This document shows, in pieces, positions 1 to 9,343 of a stretch of DNA of 64,000 bases. Both the position numbers and the translations under genes were made by a program. The stretch is from positions 1 through 64,000 of the forward strand of contig NZ_VZPJ01000004.1 of assembly GCF_008801605.1 (NCBI RefSeq), written 5' to 3'. Below the pieces are notes generated by a model. That model was not told the DNA's origin. It ran no database searches and worked only from the letters and a program-made list of their open reading frames with translations. This DNA comes from Pseudomonas brassicacearum subsp. brassicacearum (GTDB taxonomy: Bacteria; Pseudomonadota; Gammaproteobacteria; Pseudomonadales; Pseudomonadaceae). Numbering within the stretch: the stretch's first letter is position 1; the number at the start of each line of letters is the position of its first letter.

Positions 1-70
1 CGCCAGGAGGCCCGTTACGGTGGCAAGGGTGGGCCCAAGTGCTGTTGAGTTGAGGTAGCCTCGAACCCCA

Positions 71-159
71 TGTGGGAGCGGGCTTGCTCGCGAAGGCGGT
101 GGATCAGCAGCATTGATGTTGACTGACCCACCGCCTTCGCGAGCAGGCTCGCTCCCACA
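71..159. repeat. REP inverted pair
   Basis: Two copies of the Pseudomonas REP core face each other across a spacer of about 30 bases, so the whole can fold as a long hairpin. It lies downstream of the chemoreceptor gene, whose stop is at 241. The rest of 1-240 shows no gene. Confidence 0.85.
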
Positions 160-240
160 GTTGTTTTTGGGGTGGTCTCAAGATGTGCATACACCACAGA
201 TCCCCTTTGGGAGGATCTCAGGAGTCGTGCGAGCGCTTCA

Positions 241-2037
241 TCACTCCGCCAACAACACCGCCGCATCGAAGCCCACCCGCAAGTTGCCCCAATGACGGCC
301 GCCGAAGAAGAACGGTACGTCGATCTCGGTCATGATTTCCCCGGTATCGCGCAGGTAGGTCTGCAGCAGGAAACGCTGGACGTTGCCCGCCGCGCGCAGG
401 CCGATCGGGTCGTTGAAGATTCGCTTGTTGCGGCACACCGGCAAATCCACCACCCGGTCGCCGGTTGGCGGCTTGGAGACCCAGCTGTTGTTCACCGGGC
501 AGTAGCCCTTGCTGTCGACAATGAACGAAACCTTGCCACCCGGCGTGCTGCGGGTGAGTTTGTCGCATTCTTCCTGGCAAACCTGGGCAAAGCGTTCGGT
601 GTAGCTGGCCATGTACTGCTTGGGGTCGGTGCCGGGAATCGGTTGGTAATTCTGATCGAACAGATTCAGGCCTTCACCTTGCAGCGCCTCCAGGCGAACC
701 TGGAGCGTGTCGCGGCACTGACTGGCCCGGGTGATGGCGGCATCCAGCTTGCCGTGGCCGAGCACGAAGCGACCCAACAGCGCCTGGACCTTTTCGGCCA
801 CGCCGGACAGGTCGCGGGTGGCCGTCGCCGAATGCTGCATGCGCTGGTCGATCAACTGACTGTCGGCGTGAATCTGGGTGACCCGGTCGTTGATCCCCGT
901 GTTGCTGTCGGCGAACTGCTGGATATGGGTCGCGATGTCCGCCAGCTTGCCGTTGGTGGATTCGAAATCACCGATCATGCTTTCAAAATGACCGGAGGCG
1001 CGTTCCACCACTTTCTGGGTTTCCCGGGCGCTGTGGCTGATCTGGGTGGTCTGTTCGTGGGTGGAGCTGACTTCATCGAGCATGGCGTCGATGTTGCGTG
1101 AGATGTCATCGGTGGCCCGGCTGACGTTTTGTGCCAGAGTCCGCACTTCATCGGCGACCACCGCGAAGCCACGGCCGCTTTCGCCGGCCCGGGCGGCTTC
1201 GATGGCGGCATTGAGGGCCAGCAGGTTGGTCTGGGCAGAAATCTGTTGGATCAACCCGACAATCGACTTGATGCTTGAGGAACGCTGGTTCAAGGCGCTC
1301 ACCAGCGTGGCAAATTCACCGAGGCTGTTGGAGATTTCGCTGATGTTGCCGGTCACTTCCAGCAGCTCGGCGTAGGAGTCGCGGGCCATGCTCAGGTTCT
1401 GGGCGGTGGTGCTGGAGATGCCCTGGGTCTGGCGCGAGACTTCTTCGATGCGGCCCACGGCGGTGTTGCTCTGGTCCATCACCTCCTTGGCGAAGCGGGC
1501 CTGGTGGGTGGCACTGTCGCTGGAATCGCTGATGTTCTTCAACGAGCGGGCCGATTCGACGGCGATGTGCACGGTCAGTGCCTGGACGTTGCTGATGATC
1601 TCCCGCTGCTTGGCCAGGAAACGGTTGCAAGTGCCGGCCAGCACGCGGATCTCGTCGTGAGTCACCAGCGGCAGGTCCTTGGACAGGTCACCTTCGCCGT
1701 TGGCGATCTCTTCCAGGGCCTTGGTCATGGCGGTGACGGGGCGCACGATGAGATGGCGGAAATACCAGACCATGAAGCTGATCATGCCCAGCGTCAGGAA
1801 CGCACCGAAGAGCAGGGCATGGGTGAGGCTGTCGAGCCGGCCTTCGATCTGCCCCAGCAAGGCGCCGTCCAACTGTGCGTCGCGCAACTGCAGCACGATC
1901 TCGGCGCGAGCGCTGAGGGCCACCCAGTACAGCAAGCCACTGACCAGCACCAACAGGAAAAGGCTCGACAGTTTTTTGGTGAGGGTATCGAAAAACTGCA
2001 TCTCGATAGACTCGTACAAGGCCTTCAACGTCTGCAT
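241..2037 (-). CDS. methyl-accepting chemotaxis protein with C-terminal sensor domain
   Basis: Chemoreceptor that would signal to the CheA/CheW array. Counting from the preferred start (MQTLKALY; an upstream Met at 2055 is possible), the protein is about 598 residues. It has membrane helices near 24-42 and 74-95 with only about 30 periplasmic residues between them, a HAMP-like stretch near 90-145, and the conserved MA hairpin near 267-300 ([18 protein letters not shown]). A further domain of about 200 residues follows. Its end carries [21 protein letters not shown] and GRHWGNLR, a pattern I recall from cytoplasmic sensory tails of other receptors. The periplasmic loop is too short to be a ligand domain, so I infer that sensing is done by the C-terminal, cysteine-containing domain. 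The ligand is unknown. It is monocistronic, with REP elements on both sides. Confidence 0.93.
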   Translation of the reverse strand: MQTLKALYESIEMQFFDTLTKKLSSLFLLVLVSGLLYWVALSARAEIVLQLRDAQLDGALLGQIEGRLDSLTHALLFGAFLTLGMISFMVWYFRHLIVRPVTAMTKALEEIANGEGDLSKDLPLVTHDEIRVLAGTCNRFLAKQREIISNVQALTVHIAVESARSLKNISDSSDSATHQARFAKEVMDQSNTAVGRIEEVSRQTQGISSTTAQNLSMARDSYAELLEVTGNISEISNSLGEFATLVSALNQRSSSIKSIVGLIQQISAQTNLLALNAAIEAARAGESGRGFAVVADEVRTLAQNVSRATDDISRNIDAMLDEVSSTHEQTTQISHSARETQKVVERASGHFESMIGDFESTNGKLADIATHIQQFADSNTGINDRVTQIHADSQLIDQRMQHSATATRDLSGVAEKVQALLGRFVLGHGKLDAAITRASQCRDTLQVRLEALQGEGLNLFDQNYQPIPGTDPKQYMASYTERFAQVCQEECDKLTRSTPGGKVSFIVDSKGYCPVNNSWVSKPPTGDRVVDLPVCRNKRIFNDPIGLRAAGNVQRFLLQTYLRDTGEIMTEIDVPFFFGGRHWGNLRVGFDAAVLLAE

Positions 2038-2140
2038 GCCGCTGCTCCTGGGCAAAAAAATCTCTCAATGGAATACATTCGACCGCGCAGGCCAAAGCTT
2101 TAGGGTGGTGGGGCGATTTGATATCACCGTTCGCGAAATC

Positions 2141-2229
2141 CGTGGGCGTGAGCTTGCTCGCGATGGCGGTGGGTCTGTTGCATTGATGTTGGATGTACCG
2201 CCGCTATCGCGAGCAAGCTCACTCCCACG
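2141..2229. repeat. REP inverted pair
   Basis: Two facing REP copies with slightly diverged ends (GTGGGCGTGAGCTTGCTCGC and its mirror), between the divergent chemoreceptor and siderophore-receptor genes. Confidence 0.85.
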
Positions 2230-2270
2230 GGGGTTTGGGGACGATCAGCATTTGATACAAAAGATTTACT

Positions 2271-2289
2271 GGGAATGATTCTCAAAGTA
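2271..2289 (+). promoter_or_regulatory. candidate Fur box
   Basis: The 19-base stretch GGGAATGATTCTCAAAGTA matches the classical Fur consensus at about 12 of 19 positions, including the central AATGAT and the TCA. It ends about 30 bases before the GTG start of a TonB-dependent siderophore receptor, which is where iron-dependent Fur repression would be expected. Confidence 0.6.
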
Positions 2290-2319
2290 TATTTGCTCTC
2301 ATTAACGTCCCTTCTATGA

Positions 2320-4452
2320 GTGCGCGTCTTGAAACGTTCCACCCCCCTCGCTAATCGCAACGTCTTTATCAAGTGTGTGTTGCCAACGCTGTCCTGCTGC
2401 TTCATTGCCAGCCCATTGTGGGCGCAGGACGCTCTCGAACTGCCGGCCACGGACATCCAGGGCAGTCGCGTCACTCAGGAAGAGGGCTATACGACGTCGC
2501 AAGCCAGCACGGCGAGCAAGAGCGATGTACCGATCAAGGAAGAAGCGCAATCGATCAACGTGGTGACCCAGCAGACCCTGGCCGACTATCAGGTGCGCTC
2601 GCTGAGCGACGCGATGAAGTTCGTCAGCGGCGTCAGCCAGGGCAACACCTTGGGCGGTTCGCGAGACTCGCTGGTCAAGCGCGGGTTTGGCACCAACGAC
2701 GATGGCTCGATCCTGCGCGACGGCGTGCGCTCGAACCTGGGGCACAACTTCAGCGCTACCACCGAACGGGTCGAAGTGCTCAAGGGCCCGGCCTCGATGC
2801 TGTATGGCGCGCTTGAGCCAGGCGGCCTGGTCAACGTCATCAGCAAGAAACCGGAGTACACCCAAAGCACCACGTTGAGCGGCTCGGCCTATAGCGAAGG
2901 CGGCGGCACCATGGCCCTGGACACCACTGGGCCGCTGGGCGACACCGGCCTGGCTTATCGCCTGATCGCCGAGCGCGGCCACGAGGACTACTGGCGCAAC
3001 TACGGGGTCAACGAGAGCACCCTGGTGGCGCCGTCCCTGGCTTGGACGGGGGAGCGGGCTTCGTTGAATCTCAGCTATGAGTACAACGAATATTCCAATC
3101 CGTTTGATCGGGGGACGGTGTTCACCAATGGGCATCCGGCCGATATCGATTACGACAAGCGTCTGGATGAGCCGTGGGCCAAGAGCGTGGGGATTCGCGA
3201 AACGGCGACGGCGCGGTTTGAGTATGAGTTGAGCGAGGATTGGAAAACTCGCGTGACCTATGGCTGGAACAATGATCGGTATAGCCTTTCGATTGCGCAG
3301 CCAAGTCTGTCGAAAACCGGCGTTTTTCAGCGAGCCGCCAACGGCGCTCATTACGATGACGAAACCCGTTACGCCAGCTGGGACTTCATCGGTAAACAGG
3401 AGCTGTTCGGCCAGCGCCATGACGTGTTGATCGGTGCTGATAATCAGGTGTCGGACCAATACCGTGGCAAGACCTACCGTGGGGCAGTGCGGGGGGGCTT
3501 CGATATCTCTGCGCCGGTGTACGGCGGCCTGGGAGAGCCCAGCGTCATCAGCCCGACCCAAAGCAATCTGAGCAATCAGCTGACTTCCAGCTCGGTCTAC
3601 CTTAAGGACAACTGGCACCTGAATGATCGTTGGATCCTGGTCTTCGGTGGTCGCTACCAGCATTACGATCAGTTCGCCAAGCAAGGGTTGGTCACCAGGG
3701 TGCCGGTCCGCGACGACAACGGCGATGCCTTCGTCCCGTTCCTGGGCCTGGTCTATAAAGCCACCGGGGAGCTGTCGCTGTATGGCAACTACAGTCGTTC
3801 GTTCAAGCCTAACGACACCGTGGACGACAACCTCAGTACCTTCAAGCCGGAGGAGGGTCGTAGCTACGAAATTGGCGCCAAGTACGATCCGCTGCCGGGC
3901 CTGAACATCAACCTTGCGCTGTTCGATATCGAGAAGAAAAACGTCGTGACGTCCTCTACGGTCAACGGCGTAACGCTGGCAGAAGCCGCGGGCAAGGTCG
4001 GCTCCCAAGGCCTCGAACTCGACATCACCGGTCGTCTGGCGGAACGTTGGGATTTGATCGGGACTTATGCTTATACCCACACTGAAATCCTCGATGACCC
4101 GAAAAACGAAGGTCACCGCCTGTCCGATGCGCCCAAGCACACCGCCAGCCTGTACTTGTCGCACCACTTGAACGTCCCGGCCGAATTCGGTGCCTGGCAC
4201 GCCGGTGCCGGTGCGCGTTACGTCGGCGAGCGTGCGGCTAACGCGGCCAACGATTTCTGGCTGAGCAGCTACACCGTCGCCGACGCCTTCCTGCGGTGGG
4301 AGTCGCCGGTGCTGGGGCACAAGACTTCGCTGCAACTGAACGTCGACAACCTGTTCGACAAGCAGTACTACCCGTCCTCCACGGGGAGCCAGTTGCAGGT
4401 CAACGTCGGCGAGCCGCGTACCGCCAAGCTGAGCGCCAGCGTGACGTTCTGA
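2320..4452 (+). CDS. TonB-dependent siderophore receptor
   Basis: Outer-membrane gated channel for ferric siderophore uptake, energised by TonB-ExbB-ExbD. The 710-residue protein starts at GTG with a signal peptide ending near SPLWA-Q. There is no N-terminal signalling (STN) domain, so it is unlikely to control an ECF sigma factor. The plug domain is clear (INVVTQQTLADYQVRSLSD, then VEVLKGPASMLYG and PGGLVNVISKKP), followed by a 22-strand-type barrel with NYSRSFKPND and a C-terminus ending in aromatic Phe (ASVTF). No siderophore synthesis or sigma/anti-sigma genes adjoin it, so the ligand cannot be named; it may be a xenosiderophore. A Fur-like site lies just upstream. Confidence 0.93.
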   Translation: MRVLKRSTPLANRNVFIKCVLPTLSCCFIASPLWAQDALELPATDIQGSRVTQEEGYTTSQASTASKSDVPIKEEAQSINVVTQQTLADYQVRSLSDAMKFVSGVSQGNTLGGSRDSLVKRGFGTNDDGSILRDGVRSNLGHNFSATTERVEVLKGPASMLYGALEPGGLVNVISKKPEYTQSTTLSGSAYSEGGGTMALDTTGPLGDTGLAYRLIAERGHEDYWRNYGVNESTLVAPSLAWTGERASLNLSYEYNEYSNPFDRGTVFTNGHPADIDYDKRLDEPWAKSVGIRETATARFEYELSEDWKTRVTYGWNNDRYSLSIAQPSLSKTGVFQRAANGAHYDDETRYASWDFIGKQELFGQRHDVLIGADNQVSDQYRGKTYRGAVRGGFDISAPVYGGLGEPSVISPTQSNLSNQLTSSSVYLKDNWHLNDRWILVFGGRYQHYDQFAKQGLVTRVPVRDDNGDAFVPFLGLVYKATGELSLYGNYSRSFKPNDTVDDNLSTFKPEEGRSYEIGAKYDPLPGLNINLALFDIEKKNVVTSSTVNGVTLAEAAGKVGSQGLELDITGRLAERWDLIGTYAYTHTEILDDPKNEGHRLSDAPKHTASLYLSHHLNVPAEFGAWHAGAGARYVGERAANAANDFWLSSYTVADAFLRWESPVLGHKTSLQLNVDNLFDKQYYPSSTGSQLQVNVGEPRTAKLSASVTF

Positions 4453-4471
4453 TTCGGCTGCGCTGAAACAC

Positions 4472-4505
4472 AAAATGCCCGGGACCTGCGTTCCGGGCAT
4501 TTTTG
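4472..4505. terminator. bidirectional rho-independent terminator
   Basis: A stem of AATGCCCGGGA / TTCCGGGCATT is flanked by A-rich and T-rich tracts. It separates the convergent siderophore-receptor and acyltransferase genes and can serve both. Confidence 0.85.
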
Positions 4506-4520
4506 TATGGCAGTCAGAGG

Positions 4521-5528
4521 CTAAGCCGCCGTGCTGCCAACGGGAGCCTGCGTGGTACCGTATTTAACGCCCGCCCTGAGCGCATGACGAAGCTTCAGCG
4601 CCGGTCGCTCGACCGCATAGTACGAAACACCACTCATCGCGAACGACAGCACCAGCACCGCCGTGATGATCAGGGCGCTGAACTCCACCGGCCAGAACGC
4701 CCGCAGCACGTACATCACCACAAAGTGATTGAGGAATACGCCGTAGCTGATATTGCCCAGGAATTCATCCAGCCGGTGATGCTTCAACCTACTGAGCAGA
4801 AACACCGCTGGCAGGCCCAGGGCAATGCCCAGGGTCACCTCGGCGTTGAACGGCCGACGCGGAATGATCCCCACAACAATGGCGAGAAACATCAATGCTG
4901 CAACGAATCCGGTAACGAACGCGATCCACAGCCCCTTGGCCTGGGCCCGATACAGGTAGCTGCCGCAAAGGAAAATGAACAGCACGCCCGGCAGCAGGCG
5001 GTAGCCGTAGATGTCGGTGTCGAGGTAGCCCAGCGAGGCGACCATGAACACCGTCACGGACAGCGCAAAGGCTATACCCCGCGTCTTGTAGAGAATCAGG
5101 AACGGGATCAGCAGGTAAAAGCACATTTCCAGGCCGAGGGACCAAGCGGGTGGCAGGATCTCGGGCACGGTGATGCCAAACATGTAGAAACCCAACGGCA
5201 CGATCGGCAGGCTGGTGGCGATGTTTTCGAGGGTCAGGGCGGCTGCCTGGGGCGTTCCCGGCAGAAGGAAATGTATCACCGCGCAGGACAGGACGAAGTA
5301 CACCAGAAACTGTGGGTACAGCCTGAGCAATCGATCCATGTAGAACAGGCCGATCTGGCCCGGGGTGTTGTAGGTCCTTTCGATCAGCGAGGTCATCACG
5401 AAGCCGCTGATGATCAGAAAGGACACCACGGCAACGACGCCGGGGTTAAAACCCATGAACGTCATGCCCATATGAGAAACCGCTACCAGCATGGCCAGCA
5501 GCAACCGATAAACTCCCACGCGCATCAT
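4521..5528 (-). CDS. acyltransferase 3 family membrane protein
   Basis: Integral inner-membrane acyltransferase of 335 residues (OafA/YrhL-like family), which moves acyl groups such as O-acetyl onto surface sugars or lipids. About ten hydrophobic helices run through the protein. Family features include an N-terminal stretch ending in FLIISGFVMT, the RLLRLYPQF segment (R-x10-R-type region), and ILPPAWSLGLEMCFYLLIPF in the middle. It lacks the soluble SGNH domain seen in longer relatives. It stands alone between a terminator and a REP cluster, so no pathway can be assigned from context. Two adjacent ATG codons (5528, 5525) follow an AAGG. Confidence 0.85.
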   Translation of the reverse strand: MMRVGVYRLLLAMLVAVSHMGMTFMGFNPGVVAVVSFLIISGFVMTSLIERTYNTPGQIGLFYMDRLLRLYPQFLVYFVLSCAVIHFLLPGTPQAAALTLENIATSLPIVPLGFYMFGITVPEILPPAWSLGLEMCFYLLIPFLILYKTRGIAFALSVTVFMVASLGYLDTDIYGYRLLPGVLFIFLCGSYLYRAQAKGLWIAFVTGFVAALMFLAIVVGIIPRRPFNAEVTLGIALGLPAVFLLSRLKHHRLDEFLGNISYGVFLNHFVVMYVLRAFWPVEFSALIITAVLVLSFAMSGVSYYAVERPALKLRHALRAGVKYGTTQAPVGSTAA

Positions 5529-5647
5529 CCTTAAACAAATTGCGCGGTAAATTATGTGGCTTTGCGAGCCGTTGATAGCAGTTTGCGGGGCGGCGGCGGG
5601 GTAGTGGGGGGAATTGTCACATTTGACACATTTGTTTCAGTTGGATG

Positions 5648-5746
5648 GCCATCGCGAGCAAGCTTGCTCCCACTGGGCCGTCGGTGCACACAAATATTGC
5701 GTACGCCGTGGAACCTATGTGGGAGCGAGCCTGCTCGCGATAGCGA
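5648..5746. repeat. REP pair, outward orientation
   Basis: Two REP cores (about 5648-5674 and 5719-5746) with the opposite relative orientation to most other pairs in this window, separated by unique sequence. They lie just after the stop of the LLM monooxygenase gene. Confidence 0.8.
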
Positions 5747-5755
5747 TGTCACTGA

Positions 5756-6799
5756 TCACCGAAACGCTGGCACCACCTGCTGGATAAACAGCTCCAGGGA
5801 TTTTTTCTTCTCGGCATGGGGCAGGCTGTTGTCGCACCAGAAGCTGAACTCATCCACCCCCAGTTCCTGGTAGTACTTGATCCGCTCGATGATTTCCTGC
5901 GGGGTGCCGATCATGGTGTTCTTGCGGATGTTCTCCAGTTGGAACTCCGGGCGCTCGGCGAATTTTTCTTCCGGGCTTGGCGCGAGAAAACCGTTGACCG
6001 GCACTTGTTTGTTGCCGAACCAGGCATCGAAGGTGCGATAGAACTTCGAGATCGCCTGGGCGCCGACCTTCCAGCCTTCGGGATCATCCACCGCATGCAC
6101 GTGGGTGTGGCGCAGCACCATCAATTGCGGGCGCGGCACGTCGGGGTTGTTGTCCAGGGCGGCCTGGAACTTGTTCTTCAGGTCCAGGACTTCCTCATCG
6201 CCCTTCATCAACGGCGTGACCATCACGTTGCAGCCGTTGGCGACGGCGAAGTTGTGGGAGTCCGGGTCGCGGGCGGCGATCCACATCGGCGGATGAGGTT
6301 TGCGGATTGGCTTGGGTACGCTGGTGGAGGCTGGGAATTTCCAGATCTCGCCGTCATGGGCGTAATCGCCTTGCCACAGGGCGCGCACCACCGGGACCAT
6401 CTCCCGCAGGGCCTGACCGCCAGAGGAAGCCGGCATGCCGCCGGCCATGCGGTCGAACTCCACCTGATAGGCGCCCCGGGCCAGGCCGACTTCCATGCGG
6501 CCATTGCTGATCACGTCCAGCAGTGCGCATTCGCCGGCCACCCGCAGCGGGTGCCAGAACGGCGCGATGATGGTGCCAGCGCCCAGGTGGATGGTGGTGG
6601 TCTTGCCGGCCAGGTACGCCAGCAGCGGCATCGGGCTTGGCGAAATGGTGTATTCCATGGCGTGGTGTTCGCCGATCCACACGGTGCTGAAACCGCCGGC
6701 CTCGGCCAACAGGGTCAGCTCGCTCAGGTCTTCGAACAACTGGCGATGGCTGATGCTTTCGTCCCAGCGCTCCATGTGTACGAACAGGGAAAATTTCAT
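5756..6799 (-). CDS. LLM-class FMN-dependent monooxygenase
   Basis: Bacterial-luciferase-like flavin monooxygenase of 347 residues, using reduced FMN and O2 to oxidise an unknown substrate. It starts MKFSLFVHMERWDES; longer in-frame extensions overlap the upstream reductase gene and look spurious. Family signs are the TIM-barrel start, FSTVWIGEHHAMEY (the EHH motif), HLGAGTIIAPFWHPLRVAGE and GRMEVGLARGAYQVEFDR, with NTMIGTPQEIIERI near the end. It is the last gene of the importer operon, 30 bases after a flavin reductase that would supply FMNH2, so the two form a two-component monooxygenase. RutA is a member of the same superfamily. The actual substrate is not evident from sequence. Confidence 0.9.
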   Translation of the reverse strand: MKFSLFVHMERWDESISHRQLFEDLSELTLLAEAGGFSTVWIGEHHAMEYTISPSPMPLLAYLAGKTTTIHLGAGTIIAPFWHPLRVAGECALLDVISNGRMEVGLARGAYQVEFDRMAGGMPASSGGQALREMVPVVRALWQGDYAHDGEIWKFPASTSVPKPIRKPHPPMWIAARDPDSHNFAVANGCNVMVTPLMKGDEEVLDLKNKFQAALDNNPDVPRPQLMVLRHTHVHAVDDPEGWKVGAQAISKFYRTFDAWFGNKQVPVNGFLAPSPEEKFAERPEFQLENIRKNTMIGTPQEIIERIKYYQELGVDEFSFWCDNSLPHAEKKKSLELFIQQVVPAFR

Positions 6800-6828
6800 G
6801 GCGCTATCTCTTGTAGTTGACGATCGGT

Positions 6829-7314
6829 TCAGGCGAGGACAGGCAGGGCGCCCATCTTGCCGTGGCAATAAACCAGCGGCCCCGGTGTGTGCTGCGGGAC
6901 GATCAGGTTCTTTACGGCGCCGACCATGATGGCGTGGTCGCCGCCTTCGTATTCGCGCCACAGTTCGCATTCGATGATGGCGGTGGCATTGCTCAGCAGC
7001 GGGTTACCCAACTCGCTCAAGGTCCATTCGATGCCCTGGGCATTGTCCTTGCCTTTGCGGGCGAAGGCATAGGCTTCATTCTGCTGGCCGCCGGAGAGCA
7101 GGTGGATGGCGAAGCGCTTGTTCTTGATCAGTACCGGATAGGAGTCGGAGCTGTAGTTGGGGCAGAACAGCACCAGCGCTGGCTCCATCGACAATGAGCT
7201 GAACGCGCTGGCGGTGAGGCCGACGATCTGGCCGTCGTCATCGAGGGTGGTGATCACGGTCACGCCGGACGGGAACGAGCCCATGACTTGTTTGTAGACG
7301 CTGGCATCGATCAT
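6829..7314 (-). CDS. flavin reductase (RutF/HpaC-like), copy 1
   Basis: NAD(P)H:flavin oxidoreductase of the DIM6/NTAB family, 161 residues, supplying reduced FMN to the adjacent LLM monooxygenase. Family signature: FPSGVTVITT near the N-terminus, GLTASAFSSLSMEPALVLFC, FAIHLLSGGQ and an acidic D-H pair (GGDHAIMVG). The start at 7314 (MIDASVYKQ) has a GAGGA ribosome site and matches the second copy's N-terminus. An alternative ATG at 7359 overlaps the stop of the ATPase gene (TGATG) and would add 15 residues by translational coupling. It is clearly a paralogue of the reductase at 15071-15556. Confidence 0.9.
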   Translation of the reverse strand: MIDASVYKQVMGSFPSGVTVITTLDDDGQIVGLTASAFSSLSMEPALVLFCPNYSSDSYPVLIKNKRFAIHLLSGGQQNEAYAFARKGKDNAQGIEWTLSELGNPLLSNATAIIECELWREYEGGDHAIMVGAVKNLIVPQHTPGPLVYCHGKMGALPVLA

Positions 7315-7358
7315 TGGACGATCCTCGGGCTTTATCGGTTGTGGGCGCGCAGTGTTCA

Positions 7359-8510
7359 TCAGTGGGCACCTGCGGCCTTGTTCAGGTCGCTCTCGGCCCA
7401 TTGGGTGTAGACGCAAGCATCGGCGGTGGCCCAGCGCACACGCACCGGGTCGCCGGCCTTGAGTGGCATGCCGGCGGCGGACAGCGCCTTGACCGTCATG
7501 GCCGTGCCGCCAGACGTCACCACGCTGCAGGTCTGGCTTTCACCCAGGAACAGCACTTCGACGACCTTGGCCGAAACCTCATTCCAACCGGCTGCCAAGG
7601 GTTCCTGGGCGGCCTGTTCGACGCTCAAGGCGAGGGCTTTTTCCGGGCGCACCATCAGCAGCACGTCCTGGTCCGTTTGCAGGCCGGCGGTCAGGCGGAT
7701 CGACAGCGACTGGCCTTCGAAGGTCGCCACTGCGTTGCCCTGGGCCTTGAGCTTGAGGAAGTTGGAGTTGCCCAGGAACGAGGCCACGAAGGCGTTTGGC
7801 GGGTTCTGGTAGAGGTCATAGCCGCTGCCCAGGCCGACGATCTTGCCGTGGCTGAAAATCGCGATGCGCTGGGACAGACGCATGGCTTCTTCCTGGTCAT
7901 GGGTGACGTAGACGATGGTGATGCCCAGGCGTCGATGCAATTGGCGCAGTTCATCCTGCAAGTCTTCCCGGAGCTTTTTGTCCAGCGCGCCGAGGGGTTC
8001 GTCCATCAGCAGGATGCGTGGTTCGTAGACCAGTGCCCGGGCAATCGCCACGCGCTGCTGCTGGCCGCCCGACAGTTGCGAAGGGCGGCGATGGGCGAAC
8101 TCTCCCAGTTGCACCAGTTTGAGCATGGCGTCGACCCGACGTTCGCGCTCGGCGCTGGCCAGTTTGCGAATCGCCAGCGGAAAGGCAATGTTGTCGCGCA
8201 CCGACAGATGGGGGAACAACGAGTAACGCTGGAACACCATGCCGATGTCGCGTTTGTGCGGCGGTACGTTGACCAGGGATTTTCCGCCTACCAGGATCTC
8301 GCCGCTGCTGGGGGTTTCAAAGCCGGCCAGCATCGACAGCGTGGTGCTCTTGCCCGAGCCGCTGGAGCCGAGGAAGGTCAGGAATTCGCCGTCCTGGATC
8401 TCCAGGGAAATATCGTCCACGGCGGCAAAGTCGCCGTAGTGCTTGTTCAGGTTGCGCAGGCTGACCAGGGTCTTGTTGTTCTGTTGTGCGGGGTCTTTGA
8501 CGGCACTCAT
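7359..8510 (-). CDS. ABC transporter ATPase, PotA-like
   Basis: Nucleotide-binding subunit of a polyamine/iron-type (spermidine/putrescine family) importer, 383 residues. Walker A is GSSGSGKSTT, the signature is LSGGQQQRVAIARAL, Walker B is ILLMDEPLGALD, and the switch is VTHDQEEAM. The last 120 residues match a TOBE-type regulatory domain (MVRPEKALAL). A clear AGGAG site precedes the ATG. It follows two permease genes and a binding-protein gene in the same direction, so the full importer is encoded here, and the monooxygenase pair follows directly. Confidence 0.95.
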   Translation of the reverse strand: MSAVKDPAQQNNKTLVSLRNLNKHYGDFAAVDDISLEIQDGEFLTFLGSSGSGKSTTLSMLAGFETPSSGEILVGGKSLVNVPPHKRDIGMVFQRYSLFPHLSVRDNIAFPLAIRKLASAERERRVDAMLKLVQLGEFAHRRPSQLSGGQQQRVAIARALVYEPRILLMDEPLGALDKKLREDLQDELRQLHRRLGITIVYVTHDQEEAMRLSQRIAIFSHGKIVGLGSGYDLYQNPPNAFVASFLGNSNFLKLKAQGNAVATFEGQSLSIRLTAGLQTDQDVLLMVRPEKALALSVEQAAQEPLAAGWNEVSAKVVEVLFLGESQTCSVVTSGGTAMTVKALSAAGMPLKAGDPVRVRWATADACVYTQWAESDLNKAAGAH

Positions 8511-8527
8511 CGTGTTCTCCTAGGCGC

Positions 8528-9337
8528 TCAGGCGCTGATTTCATTGCGCCGGCGCAGGGCGGCGGCGATCACCATCACCAGGACCGAGAGGCCGATCAGC
8601 AGCGTCGAAGCGACGGCGATCACAGGCGTCAGGTCCTGGCGCAGGGTGGTCCACATCTTGACGGGCAAGGTTTGCAGGGTCGGGCTGGCCATCATCACGC
8701 TCAGCACCACCTCATCCCACGACACCAGGAACGCGAACAGGGCGCCGGCGACCATGCCTGGGCGAATGGCCGGGAAGGTCACCTTGAACACCGCTTGCAG
8801 GCGTGAGGCGCCGCAGATGACCGCTGCGTCCTCGATGGACTGGTCGAACAGCTTGAGCGAGTTGATGATCGAGATGATGGTGAACGGCAGTGCGACGATG
8901 ACGTGGCTGACCACGAACGCGAACATCGTCCCGGTGTAGCCCAGCTTGAGGAACAGCGCATACACCGCCACGGCGATGATCACCAGTGGCACGATCATCG
9001 GCAGGGTGAACAGGCCGTAGAGCATTTCCCGGCCCGGGAAGCGTCCACGTACCAGGGCAAACGCCGTTGGCAGGCCCAGCGCCACGGCGCAGACGGTGGT
9101 CAGCACCGCGACCTTGAGGCTGGTCAGTGCCGCGTTCATCCAGTCGGGGTTGGAAAAGAACTGGCCGTACCATTTGAGCGTCCAGCCCGGTGGCGGGAAG
9201 ACCAGCCATTGGGACGAACCGAACGACAGCAGTACGATGAACACGATCGGCAGCAGCAGGAACAGCGCGATCAGGCCGGTGGTGAAATACAGGCCGAACC
9301 GCATGCGCCGGCTCATGGCATTGGGAGTCAGGAGCAT
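8528..9337 (-). CDS. ABC transporter permease, PotC-like
   Basis: Inner-membrane permease of 269 residues with about six helices. The EAA-type loop that docks on the ATPase is seen in SIEDAAVICGASRLQAVFKVTFPAIRPG. It is the second of two permeases; CGAGGTAA precedes the ATG, and the gene begins 7 bases after the stop of the upstream permease. It pairs with the products of 9344-10270 and 7359-8510. Confidence 0.93.
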   Translation of the reverse strand: MLLTPNAMSRRMRFGLYFTTGLIALFLLLPIVFIVLLSFGSSQWLVFPPPGWTLKWYGQFFSNPDWMNAALTSLKVAVLTTVCAVALGLPTAFALVRGRFPGREMLYGLFTLPMIVPLVIIAVAVYALFLKLGYTGTMFAFVVSHVIVALPFTIISIINSLKLFDQSIEDAAVICGASRLQAVFKVTFPAIRPGMVAGALFAFLVSWDEVVLSVMMASPTLQTLPVKMWTTLRQDLTPVIAVASTLLIGLSVLVMVIAAALRRRNEISA

Positions 9338-9343
9338 GACGGC

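Noticed and set aside
2314..4500. 728-codon open frame antisense to the siderophore receptor
   Set aside because: It mirrors a clear TonB receptor on the other strand; long antisense frames are expected at this GC content, and the translation has no family pattern.
4503..5534. 343-codon plus-strand frame opposite the acyltransferase
   Set aside because: His/Gln/Arg-rich antisense frame; the minus-strand protein has clear membrane helices and family motifs.
5615..5628. TGTCA-CATT-TGACA inverted repeat upstream of the acyltransferase gene
   Set aside because: Arms of only five bases with no match to a known operator and no second copy; could be chance.
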